From Enhygromyxa salina (GTDB taxonomy: Bacteria > Myxococcota_A > Polyangia > Nannocystales > Nannocystaceae), in the NCBI RefSeq assembly GCF_002994615.1, contig NZ_PVNK01000112.1:1-64000 (forward strand): 64,000 nucleotides of DNA, given 5' to 3'. The notes beneath the pieces were generated by a model. That model was not told the origin of the DNA. It saw only the letters and a list, made by a program, of their open reading frames with translations, and did not search any database. This document shows, piece by piece, positions 14,941 to 23,416 of the stretch. A program made the position numbers and the translations under genes. Within the stretch, counting starts at the first letter, position 1. Each line of letters opens with the position of its first letter.

Positions 14941-15055
14941 GGACGCGACCCCCCTCGAATTTCACGCTGCGTCATGGCTGGTCCGGCGACGTTAGCAGGG
15001 TCGCCGTGGGTCCGGCCAGAAAGTACTGGCTCGGACCGTGCTAACCTGCCTGCGC

Positions 15056-16861
15056 ATGACCGGCTCATCAGGTGGCTCGCGCACCTACAGCCTCGATCCC
15101 AGGGCCGGAGGGGTCAGCGTGCCGCGGCTGTTGTTCGCCTTCCTCCGCCAGCGCTTCACGGGCACGGTCGCCCTCGAACAGCGCGATCCAGGCGGCCAGC
15201 AGACGAGCCAGCGAACAATCTGGGTCCGCGGCGGGATGCCAGTATTCTGCGACTGGAGCAGCCCAGACGCGCGCCTCGGCGAGCTGCTCCTGAGGGCCGG
15301 GGCGATCGACGCGGGCGGGCTCGAGCGCGCGCTCGAGGTCCACGCCGCGGGCGGTGCGATGCTCGGCGAGGTCCTGGTCGAGCTCGAGCTGATCGACGCC
15401 GCGGCCCGGACCCAGGCGCTCCGCGAACAGTGCGCGCGCAAGCTGAGCGAGCTGTTCGCACCCGGGGTCACAGGCGGCGAGGCGATCGTCACCGCCGTCG
15501 AGCACGGCAAGGGCCAGGACGACGAGCTCGCCCAGGTCAACGTGTTGGCGCTGCTGCTGACCGGGATCGGGGCCCACTACGACGACGCGCGGATAAAGGC
15601 CGAGATGGGCGCCTCGCTCGGCGGCGACATGGTCGCGACCCCGGCGCTGGCCCGCTACGAGCGGCAGTTCGGGTTCTCGACCCGCGACGCGAAGATCCTC
15701 GGAGCGCTGGCCCGAGGCGTCACGATGGGCGGCTTGATGCAGCCGGGCGTCGAGCCGGGCCGGGCGCTGCAGATCGTCTACACGCTGTGGGTCTCGCAGA
15801 TGCTCCGCGTCGGCGACGACGCGCTGCAGTCGATCGCCAAGGGTGCGACCGCGGCCGCGGCCGCGCAGCAGCTCGGGGTCACGCTCGGGCAGCAAAGCGA
15901 GGCCTCGGCGGGCAGGACCGGCGCGGGCGCACGATCCAAGTCTGGGCCCAAGCCCGCGCCCAAGCCCGCCGCACCTCGTCCACCGCCACCGCGCCAAACC
16001 AAGTCCGAGCCCGAGCCCGAGCCCGAGCCCGCGCCCACGCCCGCACCCACGCCCGAAGCCGAGGCTGCCGAGGCCGAGTTCGAGACCGTGCTCGCCGAGC
16101 TCGAGGCCAAGGTCGCGAACGAGGCCAACGCCTTCGCGCTGTTTGACCTCTCGATCGACGCCGAGCGCAACGACATCCGCGCAGCCTGGGCGCAGTTGAG
16201 CAAGACCTACCACCCGGACGCGCTCGAGGGCTCGGGCCGCGCGGCCCTGCGTCCGCGGGTCGAAGCCGTGTTCGCGGCGATGTCGGAGGCCTACGGGATC
16301 CTGTCCAACAAGGACCAGCGCGAGGAGCTGCGCGAGACCCTGCGCATGGGCGGCTCGCTCAAGGCCGGCGAAGACACGACCTCGGTCGTCCGCAACGCCT
16401 TCGAGGCCGAGATGATCGCCCGCGACGCCGACAAGCTGCTCAGGGCCAGGCAGTGGGCTCGGGCCGCCGAGATGTTCGAGCGCGCCCACGAGCTCAGCCC
16501 CCAAGACAGCGACATCGAGGCCGCGCTGTACTACGCGCAGTTTCGGATCGGGTCCCAAGATCGCCAGCAGGCGCTGGTGACGATCACCCAGCTGAGCAAG
16601 CTCGTCGAAGACCACAGCGCCTGCGCGCGCGCGCACTACTTCATGGGCCTGATCCAGCTCGGCATCGACGAGGCCCACAACGCCAAGCAGAGCTTCGCCT
16701 CGGCCGTGAAGCTCGACCCACGCAACATCGACGCCGAGCGTCAGCTCCGAGCGCTCCACCTGCGCGAGCGCGGTCCGAGCTCGTCCCGGGCCGAGGCCAA
16801 GGACGACGCCAAGAAGAAGAGCGCCTTCGGCGGCCTCCGCGGGCTGTTCAAGAAGTCTTAA
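15056..16861 (+). CDS. DUF4388 (PATAN)-J domain-TPR protein
   Basis: 601 aa from ATG 15056. The N-terminal part (GGVSVPRLLFAFLRQRFTG, IWVRGGMPVFCDW) matches the DUF4388/PATAN pattern found in bacterial signalling scaffolds. A Pro/Glu linker with EPEPEPEPAPTPAPTP separates it from a J domain (FALFDLSIDAERNDIRAAW...YHPDALEG, with the HPD needed to stimulate DnaK ATPase). TPR-like helices follow (ARQWARAAEMFERAHELSP, MGLIQLGIDEAHNAKQSFAS) and a Lys-rich tail. It probably recruits DnaK or acts as a signalling scaffold. Its TAA overlaps the stop of the convergent membrane gene. Confidence 0.82.
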   Translation: MTGSSGGSRTYSLDPRAGGVSVPRLLFAFLRQRFTGTVALEQRDPGGQQTSQRTIWVRGGMPVFCDWSSPDARLGELLLRAGAIDAGGLERALEVHAAGGAMLGEVLVELELIDAAARTQALREQCARKLSELFAPGVTGGEAIVTAVEHGKGQDDELAQVNVLALLLTGIGAHYDDARIKAEMGASLGGDMVATPALARYERQFGFSTRDAKILGALARGVTMGGLMQPGVEPGRALQIVYTLWVSQMLRVGDDALQSIAKGATAAAAAQQLGVTLGQQSEASAGRTGAGARSKSGPKPAPKPAAPRPPPPRQTKSEPEPEPEPAPTPAPTPEAEAAEAEFETVLAELEAKVANEANAFALFDLSIDAERNDIRAAWAQLSKTYHPDALEGSGRAALRPRVEAVFAAMSEAYGILSNKDQREELRETLRMGGSLKAGEDTTSVVRNAFEAEMIARDADKLLRARQWARAAEMFERAHELSPQDSDIEAALYYAQFRIGSQDRQQALVTITQLSKLVEDHSACARAHYFMGLIQLGIDEAHNAKQSFASAVKLDPRNIDAERQLRALHLRERGPSSSRAEAKDDAKKKSAFGGLRGLFKKS

Positions 16862-17334
16862 CTCTTGCCGGGCCGCGAGCGGGGCACGCTGGCCAGGCCC
16901 GCGATCGCGATCAGGATCACGACCAGCGACGCGGTCGTGACCTCGTGGACCAGCGAGAGCTGCTCGGCCGCCTCGATCCGGACCTGCGGTCGCATGGCCA
17001 CGAGATCGACCCGCCCCCACGCCTCGTGAACCCGCGGCAGCACGCCGAGGCGGTCGGCGCCCGCGATCCCGGTTGCGATCAGGGCCAGGGTCGTCCCGGC
17101 GCCGTGCCGCAGCCACCGCTGCGCGACCGCGGTCAGGATCACACAGGCCGCGAGGGCCAGCTCCGCCGTCCGCAGCGCGAGGGGCTCGGCCAGCGCTCGC
17201 GCGAGGTTCGCGTCGACGAGGGTCGTGTCGGCCTGCAGCGCGGGGACCAGGATCAGGTGACCGAGGACGATCGATCCGAGGGCGAGGCCGAGGGCCAGCA
17301 TGCCGATGAGCGCTGTCAGTCGCACGATCCCCAT
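16858..17334 (-). CDS. Small four-helix membrane protein (hypothetical)
   Basis: 158 aa from ATG 17334; the longer open frame upstream is Arg/Ala-rich and runs into the divergent promoter. There are four hydrophobic segments (LTALIGMLALGLALGSIVLG, LRTAELALAACVILTAV, TTLALIATGIAG, TTASLVVILIAIAGLA). Size and layout are like DUF4149/TMEM205-type proteins, but this is only a resemblance. Stop codons of this gene and the J-domain gene overlap (16858-16861). Confidence 0.55.
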   Translation of the reverse strand: MGIVRLTALIGMLALGLALGSIVLGHLILVPALQADTTLVDANLARALAEPLALRTAELALAACVILTAVAQRWLRHGAGTTLALIATGIAGADRLGVLPRVHEAWGRVDLVAMRPQVRIEAAEQLSLVHEVTTASLVVILIAIAGLASVPRSRPGKS

Positions 17335-17423
17335 CCAGCCCAGTTCGCGCTCGGATCGCAAATTTTTGGCTCCGCGCAGACCTCGCGCGGGCCGGGCACG
17401 AGACCGCGCTATGCTCGGCCGCG

Positions 17424-18404
17424 ATGCAAGGCGAGGGCTCCGAAGATCCCGAGTGGACCCGGCGCGCGTGGCTGCGCGCGGGGGCCTCGGCCGCGCTGCT
17501 GGCCCCGCTCGCGGGTTGGCCACGCCGAGCCGAGGCCGCCGAAGAGAAGCTGCTCGAGCAGGCGACCAGCGAATACAACACGATCATGGTCACCGAGCGC
17601 GGCTCGATCCGGACCATGTACTTCGTCGTCGACGGGACCCGCTACATCGAGTCGCGCTGGGACATGGACCACCCCAACAGCCTCGACCTCGACTACTCGC
17701 GCACGATGATGGCCGGGTTCTTGATCCAACCCGCGCCCAAGCGCTTCATGATGATGGGCCTCGGCGGCGGGCAGATCTCCAACTACCTGTTCGAGCGCTT
17801 CCCCGGGCTCGAGATCGACGCCGTCGACATCGACCCCGAGGTCGTTCGCCTCGCTCGCAAGTACTTCGGCGTGCCCGACAACCCGCGCTACCGGACCCAC
17901 GTCGGCGACGGTCGCCTGTTCATCGAGAACGCCGCCGAGCCCTGGGATCTGATCATGCTCGACGCCTTCCGCGGCGTGTTCGTGCCCTACCACCTCAAGA
18001 CCCGCGAGGCCTACGCGGCCTGCCTCGCCAAGCTGACGCCCGGCGGGGTCGTGGTCGCCAACCTTCACAACCTCACGCGCATGTACCCCCACGATCGCGA
18101 GACCCTCGCGGCCGTGTTCCCGCACCGCTACTCGTTCGTGTCCGAGAGCGGCAACCAGACGACCTTCGTCGCCTCGGCCTCGGATGAGCGGGTCGGCACC
18201 TACGAGATCCGCAGCCACGCGCGGGCGGTCGCGGAGAAGTTCGACTTCGACATCCTCGGGCTGACCGCGCGCTACTACATGCGAACCGACTGGGACACCG
18301 AGTCCTCGGTCTTGACCGACGACTTCAACCCCAGCGAGCTCGAGTCGGCGGCCCAGCGCCACAACACGACGTGCATCGCCGGCTGCGCGTACCCGGCTGG
18401 TTAG
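17424..18404 (+). CDS. Spermidine-synthase-like methyltransferase-fold protein with Tat-type signal
   Basis: 326 aa. Residues about 12-40 form a twin-arginine signal (TRRAWLRAG, hydrophobic AALLAPLAGW, then AEA), implying export of the folded protein. The rest has the polyamine-synthase Rossmann fold: MMGLGGGQISNYL (SAM/dcSAM loop), AVDIDPEVV, HVGDGRLFI and LIMLDAF. In true spermidine synthases the last motif carries the aminopropyl-transfer aspartates; here one Asp is seen. Because decarboxylated SAM is cytoplasmic, an exported copy is unlikely to make spermidine, so its role is open. Confidence 0.72.
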   Translation: MQGEGSEDPEWTRRAWLRAGASAALLAPLAGWPRRAEAAEEKLLEQATSEYNTIMVTERGSIRTMYFVVDGTRYIESRWDMDHPNSLDLDYSRTMMAGFLIQPAPKRFMMMGLGGGQISNYLFERFPGLEIDAVDIDPEVVRLARKYFGVPDNPRYRTHVGDGRLFIENAAEPWDLIMLDAFRGVFVPYHLKTREAYAACLAKLTPGGVVVANLHNLTRMYPHDRETLAAVFPHRYSFVSESGNQTTFVASASDERVGTYEIRSHARAVAEKFDFDILGLTARYYMRTDWDTESSVLTDDFNPSELESAAQRHNTTCIAGCAYPAG

Positions 18405-18406
18405 AG

Positions 18407-18768
18407 CCCCCCGCGGGCGTCAGCGACTTTGCCACGCACGGCCGCAAGCGGCCGGTCGCGCCCTCGCTCCGCTCGGTCGCTCGGTGGGCTGGTATCAGCT
18501 GCGCGGTCGCATCCGTGGCCCCCCAGAGGGGGGCTCGTGCTCGTGTCTGATCCTCGGCTCACGTCTCTGACCACAGGGTCGTTCTTGCCCCCCGCGGGCG
18601 TCAGCGACTTTGCCACGCACGGCCGCAAGCGGCCGGTCGCGCCCTCGCTTCGCTCGGTCGCTCGGTCGGCTGGTATCAGCTGCGCGGTCGCATCCGTGGC
18701 CCCCCAGAGGGGGGCTCGTGCTCGTGTCTGATCGTCGGCGCGCGTCTCTGACCACAGGGCCGGACGGG
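18407..18768 (+). repeat. Tandem duplication of a 181-bp intergenic repeat
   Basis: The segment starting CCCCCCGCGGGCGTCAGCGA at 18407 recurs at 18588, a shift of 181 bp, with only a few differences until about 18759. Each unit contains GC-rich palindromic strings (GGCCGCAAGCGGCC; CCCCCCAGAGGGGGG). A related single copy on the other strand lies near 33860-33928, so this is a dispersed family. There is no credible gene in 18405-18837: the open frame through it ends in the tRNA-Asp gene and is an artefact. Confidence 0.85.
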
Positions 18769-18801
18769 CTGGGCCAGACGGGTCGTGACAGACTGGCAGT
18801 T

Positions 18802-18837
18802 AAAAAAAAGAAAGCCCCGGGGTTCGGGGCTTTCTTT
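18802..18837 (-). terminator. Intrinsic terminator after tRNA-Asp
   Basis: Reading the minus strand right after the tRNA 3' end: a stem AAAGAAAGCCCCG / CGGGGCTTTCTTT with a short loop, followed by a run of eight T. This is a textbook Rho-independent terminator, and one of few in the window. Confidence 0.92.
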
Positions 18838-18911
<74 letters not shown>

Positions 18912-18977
18912 CTGGTCGTTCTTGGAGCCGGGAGTCTCAGGGATGAACCGGCCGGTGTCAAGCAAACTTTGATAGCG

Positions 18978-19916
18978 TTATGCACGCAGATCCGCGACGA
19001 CTGTGCCGTTTGCGCTGGGCTGGTGAACCCGCACGGCGCGCGGGTACAGGCGGGCCCCGAAGTCCTCGACCCAACTGACGACGCGCTCGGGCTGGGGGCA
19101 GGCGGGCATGGCCTCGACGGCCTGATCCAGGAGCGCGCGCAGGCGCTCGAGGGCGCCCTCGATGCCCAGGGTCATGCAGGCGTTGGGGCGGTCGTGGGCC
19201 ATGTCTTGGCCGACCGGCTTGCCGAGGCTGGCGGTGTCGTCGAGGGTATCGCGCAGGTCGTCGGCGACCTGGTAGGCCTCGCCGAGCCGGGCACCGAAGG
19301 CCCCCCAGGACTGGGCCCGAGAGGGGGCCGAACCCGCCAGCAGCGCGCCCGCGTGAGCGCCGGCCTCGAACAGCGCGCCGGTCTTGGCCTTGTGGTAGGT
19401 GCGCAAGCCAACGCTCTGCTCGGACTCCCAGGCCTGCCCGGCGACGAGGCCCCCGCCAGCGCCGACACCTCGGGCGATACATCGGATCAGGGGAGGCACG
19501 AGGGCGGGTGAGATCCGGGCGCTGGCCACGAGCTCGAAGGCCAGGACGATCAGCCCGTCCCCGGCGAGCACGGCGAGCTCTTCGCCGTACGCGGCGTGGA
19601 CCGACGGGCGGCCGCGACGGAGGGCGGCGTCGTCAAAACAGGGCAGGTCGTCGTGGACGAGCGACGCGCAGTGGAGCAGCTCGATCGCAGCGCCGATGTC
19701 GGCCTGGGCGTCGAGTTCGGAGCCGACACCACAGGCCGCAGCCACGCTCAGGCACAAATTCGGCCGCAGACGCCCGCCACCCGGGAACACGGCGTGTCGC
19801 ATCGCGGCCCTCAGAGCCGGCGGCGTCGCCTGGGTCTCGCAGCGCCCCAGAGCTCGGTTGAGGGCGGCCTCAATCCGATCTGAGGCCCAATCCGAGGCCC
19901 GACTCGAGGTGTCCAT
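18978..19916 (-). CDS. crtE: Geranylgeranyl/farnesyl diphosphate synthase (CrtE type)
   Basis: 312 aa from ATG 19916. It condenses isopentenyl diphosphate with allylic diphosphates. The first Asp-rich motif is HDDLPCFDD (DDx4D, residues 89-95) and the second is DDLRD (219-223). The DDx4D form with two extra residues is that of bacterial type-II GGPP and FPP synthases. GRLRP and the KTG near 177-179 are also present. Next to crtD/crtC and with no other prenyl synthase in view, GGPP for carotenoids is the likely product. It is divergent from crtD (163 nt between starts). Confidence 0.88.
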   Translation of the reverse strand: MDTSSRASDWASDRIEAALNRALGRCETQATPPALRAAMRHAVFPGGGRLRPNLCLSVAAACGVGSELDAQADIGAAIELLHCASLVHDDLPCFDDAALRRGRPSVHAAYGEELAVLAGDGLIVLAFELVASARISPALVPPLIRCIARGVGAGGGLVAGQAWESEQSVGLRTYHKAKTGALFEAGAHAGALLAGSAPSRAQSWGAFGARLGEAYQVADDLRDTLDDTASLGKPVGQDMAHDRPNACMTLGIEGALERLRALLDQAVEAMPACPQPERVVSWVEDFGARLYPRAVRVHQPSANGTVVADLRA

Positions 19917-20079
19917 GTCGAGGCCAGCCTGACCCGCCGTACAACCCTTGTCAATCTGAGGGCAGTTCTCGTTCAAACCCTGGACAGCCTTGCTCTTGGG
20001 GGTTAGGGTCGAGTTCGGGCTCGAGGTTCAGGAACGCCGCAGAGCGGCTGAATTCGGCACTTGAACGCTGAATCCACGT

Positions 20080-21609
20080 GTGAGTGGTGTGAGCGCGGGG
20101 GGCACTGTAGCAGAGAATCGGACGGTCGTCGTCATCGGCGGGGGCGTCGGTGGACTGTCGGCTTCCATCCAGGCCGCGGCGCTCGGCTTCGACGTGACCG
20201 TGCTCGAGCAGGCGCCGCGACTTGGCGGCAAGATGCGCGAGCTCGAGGTCGGGGGACGAGCGATCGATTCGGGACCGACGGTCATGACCATGCGCTGGGC
20301 GTTTGACGGGTTGTTTGCTGCAGCTGGGCGGACGCTCGGTGACTACGTCGAGCTCGTCCCCGTCGAGATCCTCGCCCGTCACGCCTGGCCCGACGGGAGT
20401 CGGCTAGATCTATTCGCCGACATCGATCGCTCCGCAAGCGCGATCACAGAATTTGCCGACGCGAGGGAGGCCGAGGGCTACCGACGCTTCTGCGCTCACT
20501 GCGAGCGCATCTACTCGGTCGTCGAGCAGCCCTTCTTGCGCTCGGAGCGACCGAGCGTGTCCTCGGTCGTGACCGCGAAAGGCCTGCGCGGGGCGCTGGA
20601 CTTCGCGAGCATCGACTGGCACCGGACGATGTGGTCGGCGATCGGGAGCTTTTTTCGCGACCCACGCTTGCGCCAGCTCTTCGGCCGCTACGCGACCTAC
20701 TACGGCTCGTCTCCCTTTCGCAGCCCGGCGACGCTCAACCTGATCGCGCACGTCGAGCAAGCGGGGGTCTGGCGGGTCAAAGGCGGCATGTATCGCCTCG
20801 CCGAGGCCCTCGTGCGGGTCGCCGAGGAGCAGGGCGTGGCGCTGCGCACGGGCGCGGAGGTCCGGCGCGTGCTCGTGGCCGACGGGCGCGCGGTCGGGGT
20901 CGAGCTGCGCGGGGGCGAGCGGATCCACGCCGACGCGGTGATCGTCAACGCGGCCCCGCAGGCCGTCGACGAGGGTCGGCTCGGGGCCGAGCTACGCGGC
21001 TGCGTCCGCTACGGGCGCGGGGCCGCGCGCTCGCTCTCGGCCGTGACCTGGTCGACCCTCGCGCGAACCCGCGGGTTCCCCCTCGCCCATCACAGCGTGT
21101 TCTTCTCGCGGGACTACCCGGCCGAATTTCGGGCGGTCGAGCGCGGGGAGCTGATCGACGAGCCGACGGTCTACGTGTGCGCCCAAGACCGGGTCGAGGC
21201 CGCCGAGCGAGGCGCGACGCCGGACTGGTCCGCGCCCGAGCGCCTCCTGGTCCTGGTCAACGCCCCCGCTCGCGGCGACGAAGATCCATGGACGAGGGTC
21301 GAGCTCGACGCCCTCGAGCGGCGGAGCTTCGCGGTCTTGCGCGACGCCGGGCTCGAGCTCGATGTGGTCGAGCAGGTCCGGACCAGCCCGGCACAGTTCG
21401 AGCGCCTGTTCCCGGCGACCGGCGGCGCGCTCTACGGCTTTGCAACCCACACGATGATGGCGCCCTTTCGTCGGCCCCAGGCTCGGGCCGGGCTCGAGCG
21501 CCTGTACCTCGCTGGCGGCGGCGCACACCCCGGCGCCGGGGTCCCGATGGTCTGCCTCAGCGGCCAGATCGCCGGGCGCGCGGTGGCCAAGGATCTCGGC
21601 CGGTCATGA
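20080..21609 (+). CDS. crtD: CrtD-type carotenoid 3,4-desaturase (CrtI family)
   Basis: 509 aa from GTG 20080 (GTG 20089 is possible). An N-terminal FAD-binding loop (VVVIGGGVGGLSASIQAAALG) and the C-terminal amine-oxidase/CrtI signature (LYLAGGGAHPGAGVPMVCLSG) place it in the phytoene desaturase family. The sequence differs clearly from the second family member at 24410, and its stop overlaps the start of crtC (ATGA), the pairing seen for 1-hydroxycarotenoid 3,4-desaturases. I therefore call it CrtD rather than CrtI. It is probably membrane-associated. Confidence 0.82.
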   Translation: MSGVSAGGTVAENRTVVVIGGGVGGLSASIQAAALGFDVTVLEQAPRLGGKMRELEVGGRAIDSGPTVMTMRWAFDGLFAAAGRTLGDYVELVPVEILARHAWPDGSRLDLFADIDRSASAITEFADAREAEGYRRFCAHCERIYSVVEQPFLRSERPSVSSVVTAKGLRGALDFASIDWHRTMWSAIGSFFRDPRLRQLFGRYATYYGSSPFRSPATLNLIAHVEQAGVWRVKGGMYRLAEALVRVAEEQGVALRTGAEVRRVLVADGRAVGVELRGGERIHADAVIVNAAPQAVDEGRLGAELRGCVRYGRGAARSLSAVTWSTLARTRGFPLAHHSVFFSRDYPAEFRAVERGELIDEPTVYVCAQDRVEAAERGATPDWSAPERLLVLVNAPARGDEDPWTRVELDALERRSFAVLRDAGLELDVVEQVRTSPAQFERLFPATGGALYGFATHTMMAPFRRPQARAGLERLYLAGGGAHPGAGVPMVCLSGQIAGRAVAKDLGRS

Positions 21610-22679
21610 CTGAGCACGGACACACCCTCGCCGACGCGACGCCGGGCTTCGATGTCCCCGTTGGACCGGGCGGCTACGCGTGGTGGTACCTCGACGGGGT
21701 CTCGGACGACGGCTCGCTGGGCTTCACGATCATCATGTTCGTGGGCTCGGTGTTCTCGCCTCGCTACTTCCGGGCCCGGCGCGCGGACGCGCCCGCGGAT
21801 CCGGAGCAGCACTGCGCCGTGAACGTGGCGCTCTATCGTCCAGGTCGGCGTCCAGGCCGGCGTCCAGGCCGGCGTCCCGGCCGGCGTCCCGGCCAACAAC
21901 CCGGCCCGCGACCCGGCGGCCGCGCCTGGGCGATGACCGAGCACGCCGCGTTCGCGCGGGATCGCACCCACCTGCGTGTCGGCGCGAGCTCGATCCGCTG
22001 GCAGGGCGACGGCAGCGAGCTGATCGTGGAGCTCGACGAACAAAGCACGCGCTTCTTCGGACGCCCGGGGCCGCCCCTGCGTGGCCGCGTCCGGCTCCGG
22101 CCCTCGGCGCTCTTCGGCCCCCGAGTCGAGCTCGATCACTGGCGCGCCGAGCCCCGCCACCGCTGGTACCCCGTCGCCCCCCACGCGAGGATCGAGGTCG
22201 AGCTCGACGAGCCCGCGCTGCGCTTCTCGGGCTCGGGCTACCACGACATCAACGAGGGCGACGAGGGCCTCGAGCAGGGCTTCGCGTCGTGGAACTGGTC
22301 GCGCTGCGAGCTCGGCGACGAGACGGTGATCCTCTACGACGTCGTCGATCCGGGCGGCCAGGCCCACGCCCGCGCGTGGCGCTTCGTGCCCGCGTCGGCG
22401 ACCCACGAGGAGCTCCCGAGCGCCAGCTTCGGCCCCGCGATCGCGCTGGCCCGGACGGGCTGGGGGGTCGAGCGAGCGGTCCGCTGCGACGACGGCCACC
22501 AGCCCGAGCTGCTCCACACCCTCGAGGACACCCCCTTTTACTCGCGCAACCTGGTCCGGACGCGGCTCGGCGAGCGCGAGGGCACGGCCGTCCACGAGTC
22601 ACTCTCGCTCCGGCGCTTCGCGGCCCCGTGGGTCCGCTTCTTGCTGCCCTTCAAGATGCGCAGCGTCAGCGCGCGCTGA
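21606..22679 (+). CDS. crtC: Carotenoid 1,2-hydratase CrtC with repeat-expanded loop
   Basis: 357 aa; ATG 21606 overlaps the crtD stop. Hydroxyneurosporene-synthase signatures are clear: FDVPVGPGGYAWWYLDGVSD at the start, IIMFVGSVFSPRY, NVALY, WAMTEH and later GSGYHDINEG and WNWSR. CrtC adds water to the terminal double bond of acyclic carotenoids to give a 1-hydroxy end. Between NVALY and WAMTEH lies an RPGR tetrapeptide repeat coded by the 12-bp tandem repeat at 21837-21896. The 3' end overlaps the convergent gene at 22666 by 14 nt. Confidence 0.9.
   Translation: MTEHGHTLADATPGFDVPVGPGGYAWWYLDGVSDDGSLGFTIIMFVGSVFSPRYFRARRADAPADPEQHCAVNVALYRPGRRPGRRPGRRPGRRPGQQPGPRPGGRAWAMTEHAAFARDRTHLRVGASSIRWQGDGSELIVELDEQSTRFFGRPGPPLRGRVRLRPSALFGPRVELDHWRAEPRHRWYPVAPHARIEVELDEPALRFSGSGYHDINEGDEGLEQGFASWNWSRCELGDETVILYDVVDPGGQAHARAWRFVPASATHEELPSASFGPAIALARTGWGVERAVRCDDGHQPELLHTLEDTPFYSRNLVRTRLGEREGTAVHESLSLRRFAAPWVRFLLPFKMRSVSAR
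21837..21896 (+). repeat. Five 12-bp tandem repeats inside crtC
   Basis: Units at 21837, 21849, 21861, 21873 and 21885 read CGTCCAGGCCGG with slight change in the outer and later copies (CGTCCCGGCCGG). Each adds Arg-Pro-Gly-Arg. Being a multiple of three, gain or loss of units keeps frame, so length variation between strains is likely. Confidence 0.9.
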
Positions 22680-23406
22680 CGGGCCAGCCGGCGTCGAGCA
22701 GCGACTGGCAGGTCTCGTTGGCCTTGATCTTGGCGTAGCGAAAGCTGCCCTTGCTGCTCTCGTAGCTGTCTTTGGCCATGGCCGCGAGGCACTTGCCGTC
22801 GGCGCCGAGGATCTTCTGACGCACGCTGACGGTGACCTCGCCGTAGATCGGCGTGCCCTTGTCGTCTCCGAAGGCGCGCGCGCTGGTCGTGGTCTTGTTG
22901 GTCACGTGGAGGTTGCCGCTGCACACGCCCGCGTCGACGTAGACGCGCATCCCGGGCTCGCCGTCCTCGTCGATGTCTTCTTCGCCCCAGTTGACGGTCC
23001 CGGACATGGTGAAGTGCGGCGTGCCCTCGACGGCCTCGAACACGATCCGCGAGTCCGGCAGGGCGTCGGCGTCGACGTAGACCTTGACCCCGCCGACGTC
23101 GGAGTAGTTGACCTTGCACGCGCGCTGGTCGATCTGGATCGAGTCGGCGGTCCGGCGCACGCGCGCGATCACCCAGGTGTCCATGCGCGTCTCGAGGGTC
23201 CCGAGCACCGGGACGTCGCGCTTGCCGAACACGACCTGGTGCCCGGCCCAGTGCTCGGTCTTGACGACCTCTTGCTCCTCCGCGGGCGCTCCGCTGGTGG
23301 CCGCGAGCTGGTGAAGCTCGAGCGGATCGGCCTGGGGGGTGACCGGCGAGAGACCGGAGACGAGCGGCGAGGTCGACAACACGAGGCTCAACGTGGCGAG
23401 GATCAT
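22666..23406 (-). CDS. Exported protein of unknown function
   Basis: 246 aa. A hydrophobic N-terminus (MILATLSLVLSTSPLVSGLS) suggests Sec export. The mature part is beta-rich with repeated short acidic turns (DEDGEPGMRVYVDAG, VYVDADALPD) and four cysteines (KVNYS preceded by Cys, VCSGN, GKCLAA, ETCQS), perhaps two disulfides. No family recognised. It sits between crtC and carH on the carH strand, 10 nt downstream of carH, so it may be co-transcribed with the photoreceptor. Confidence 0.6.
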   Translation of the reverse strand: MILATLSLVLSTSPLVSGLSPVTPQADPLELHQLAATSGAPAEEQEVVKTEHWAGHQVVFGKRDVPVLGTLETRMDTWVIARVRRTADSIQIDQRACKVNYSDVGGVKVYVDADALPDSRIVFEAVEGTPHFTMSGTVNWGEEDIDEDGEPGMRVYVDAGVCSGNLHVTNKTTTSARAFGDDKGTPIYGEVTVSVRQKILGADGKCLAAMAKDSYESSKGSFRYAKIKANETCQSLLDAGWPVSAR

Positions 23407-23416
23407 GACTCGGACT

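Noticed and set aside
15068-17617. 849-codon minus-strand open frame
   Set aside because: Antisense shadow of the DUF4388-DnaJ-TPR gene; no motif, and it crosses three real genes.
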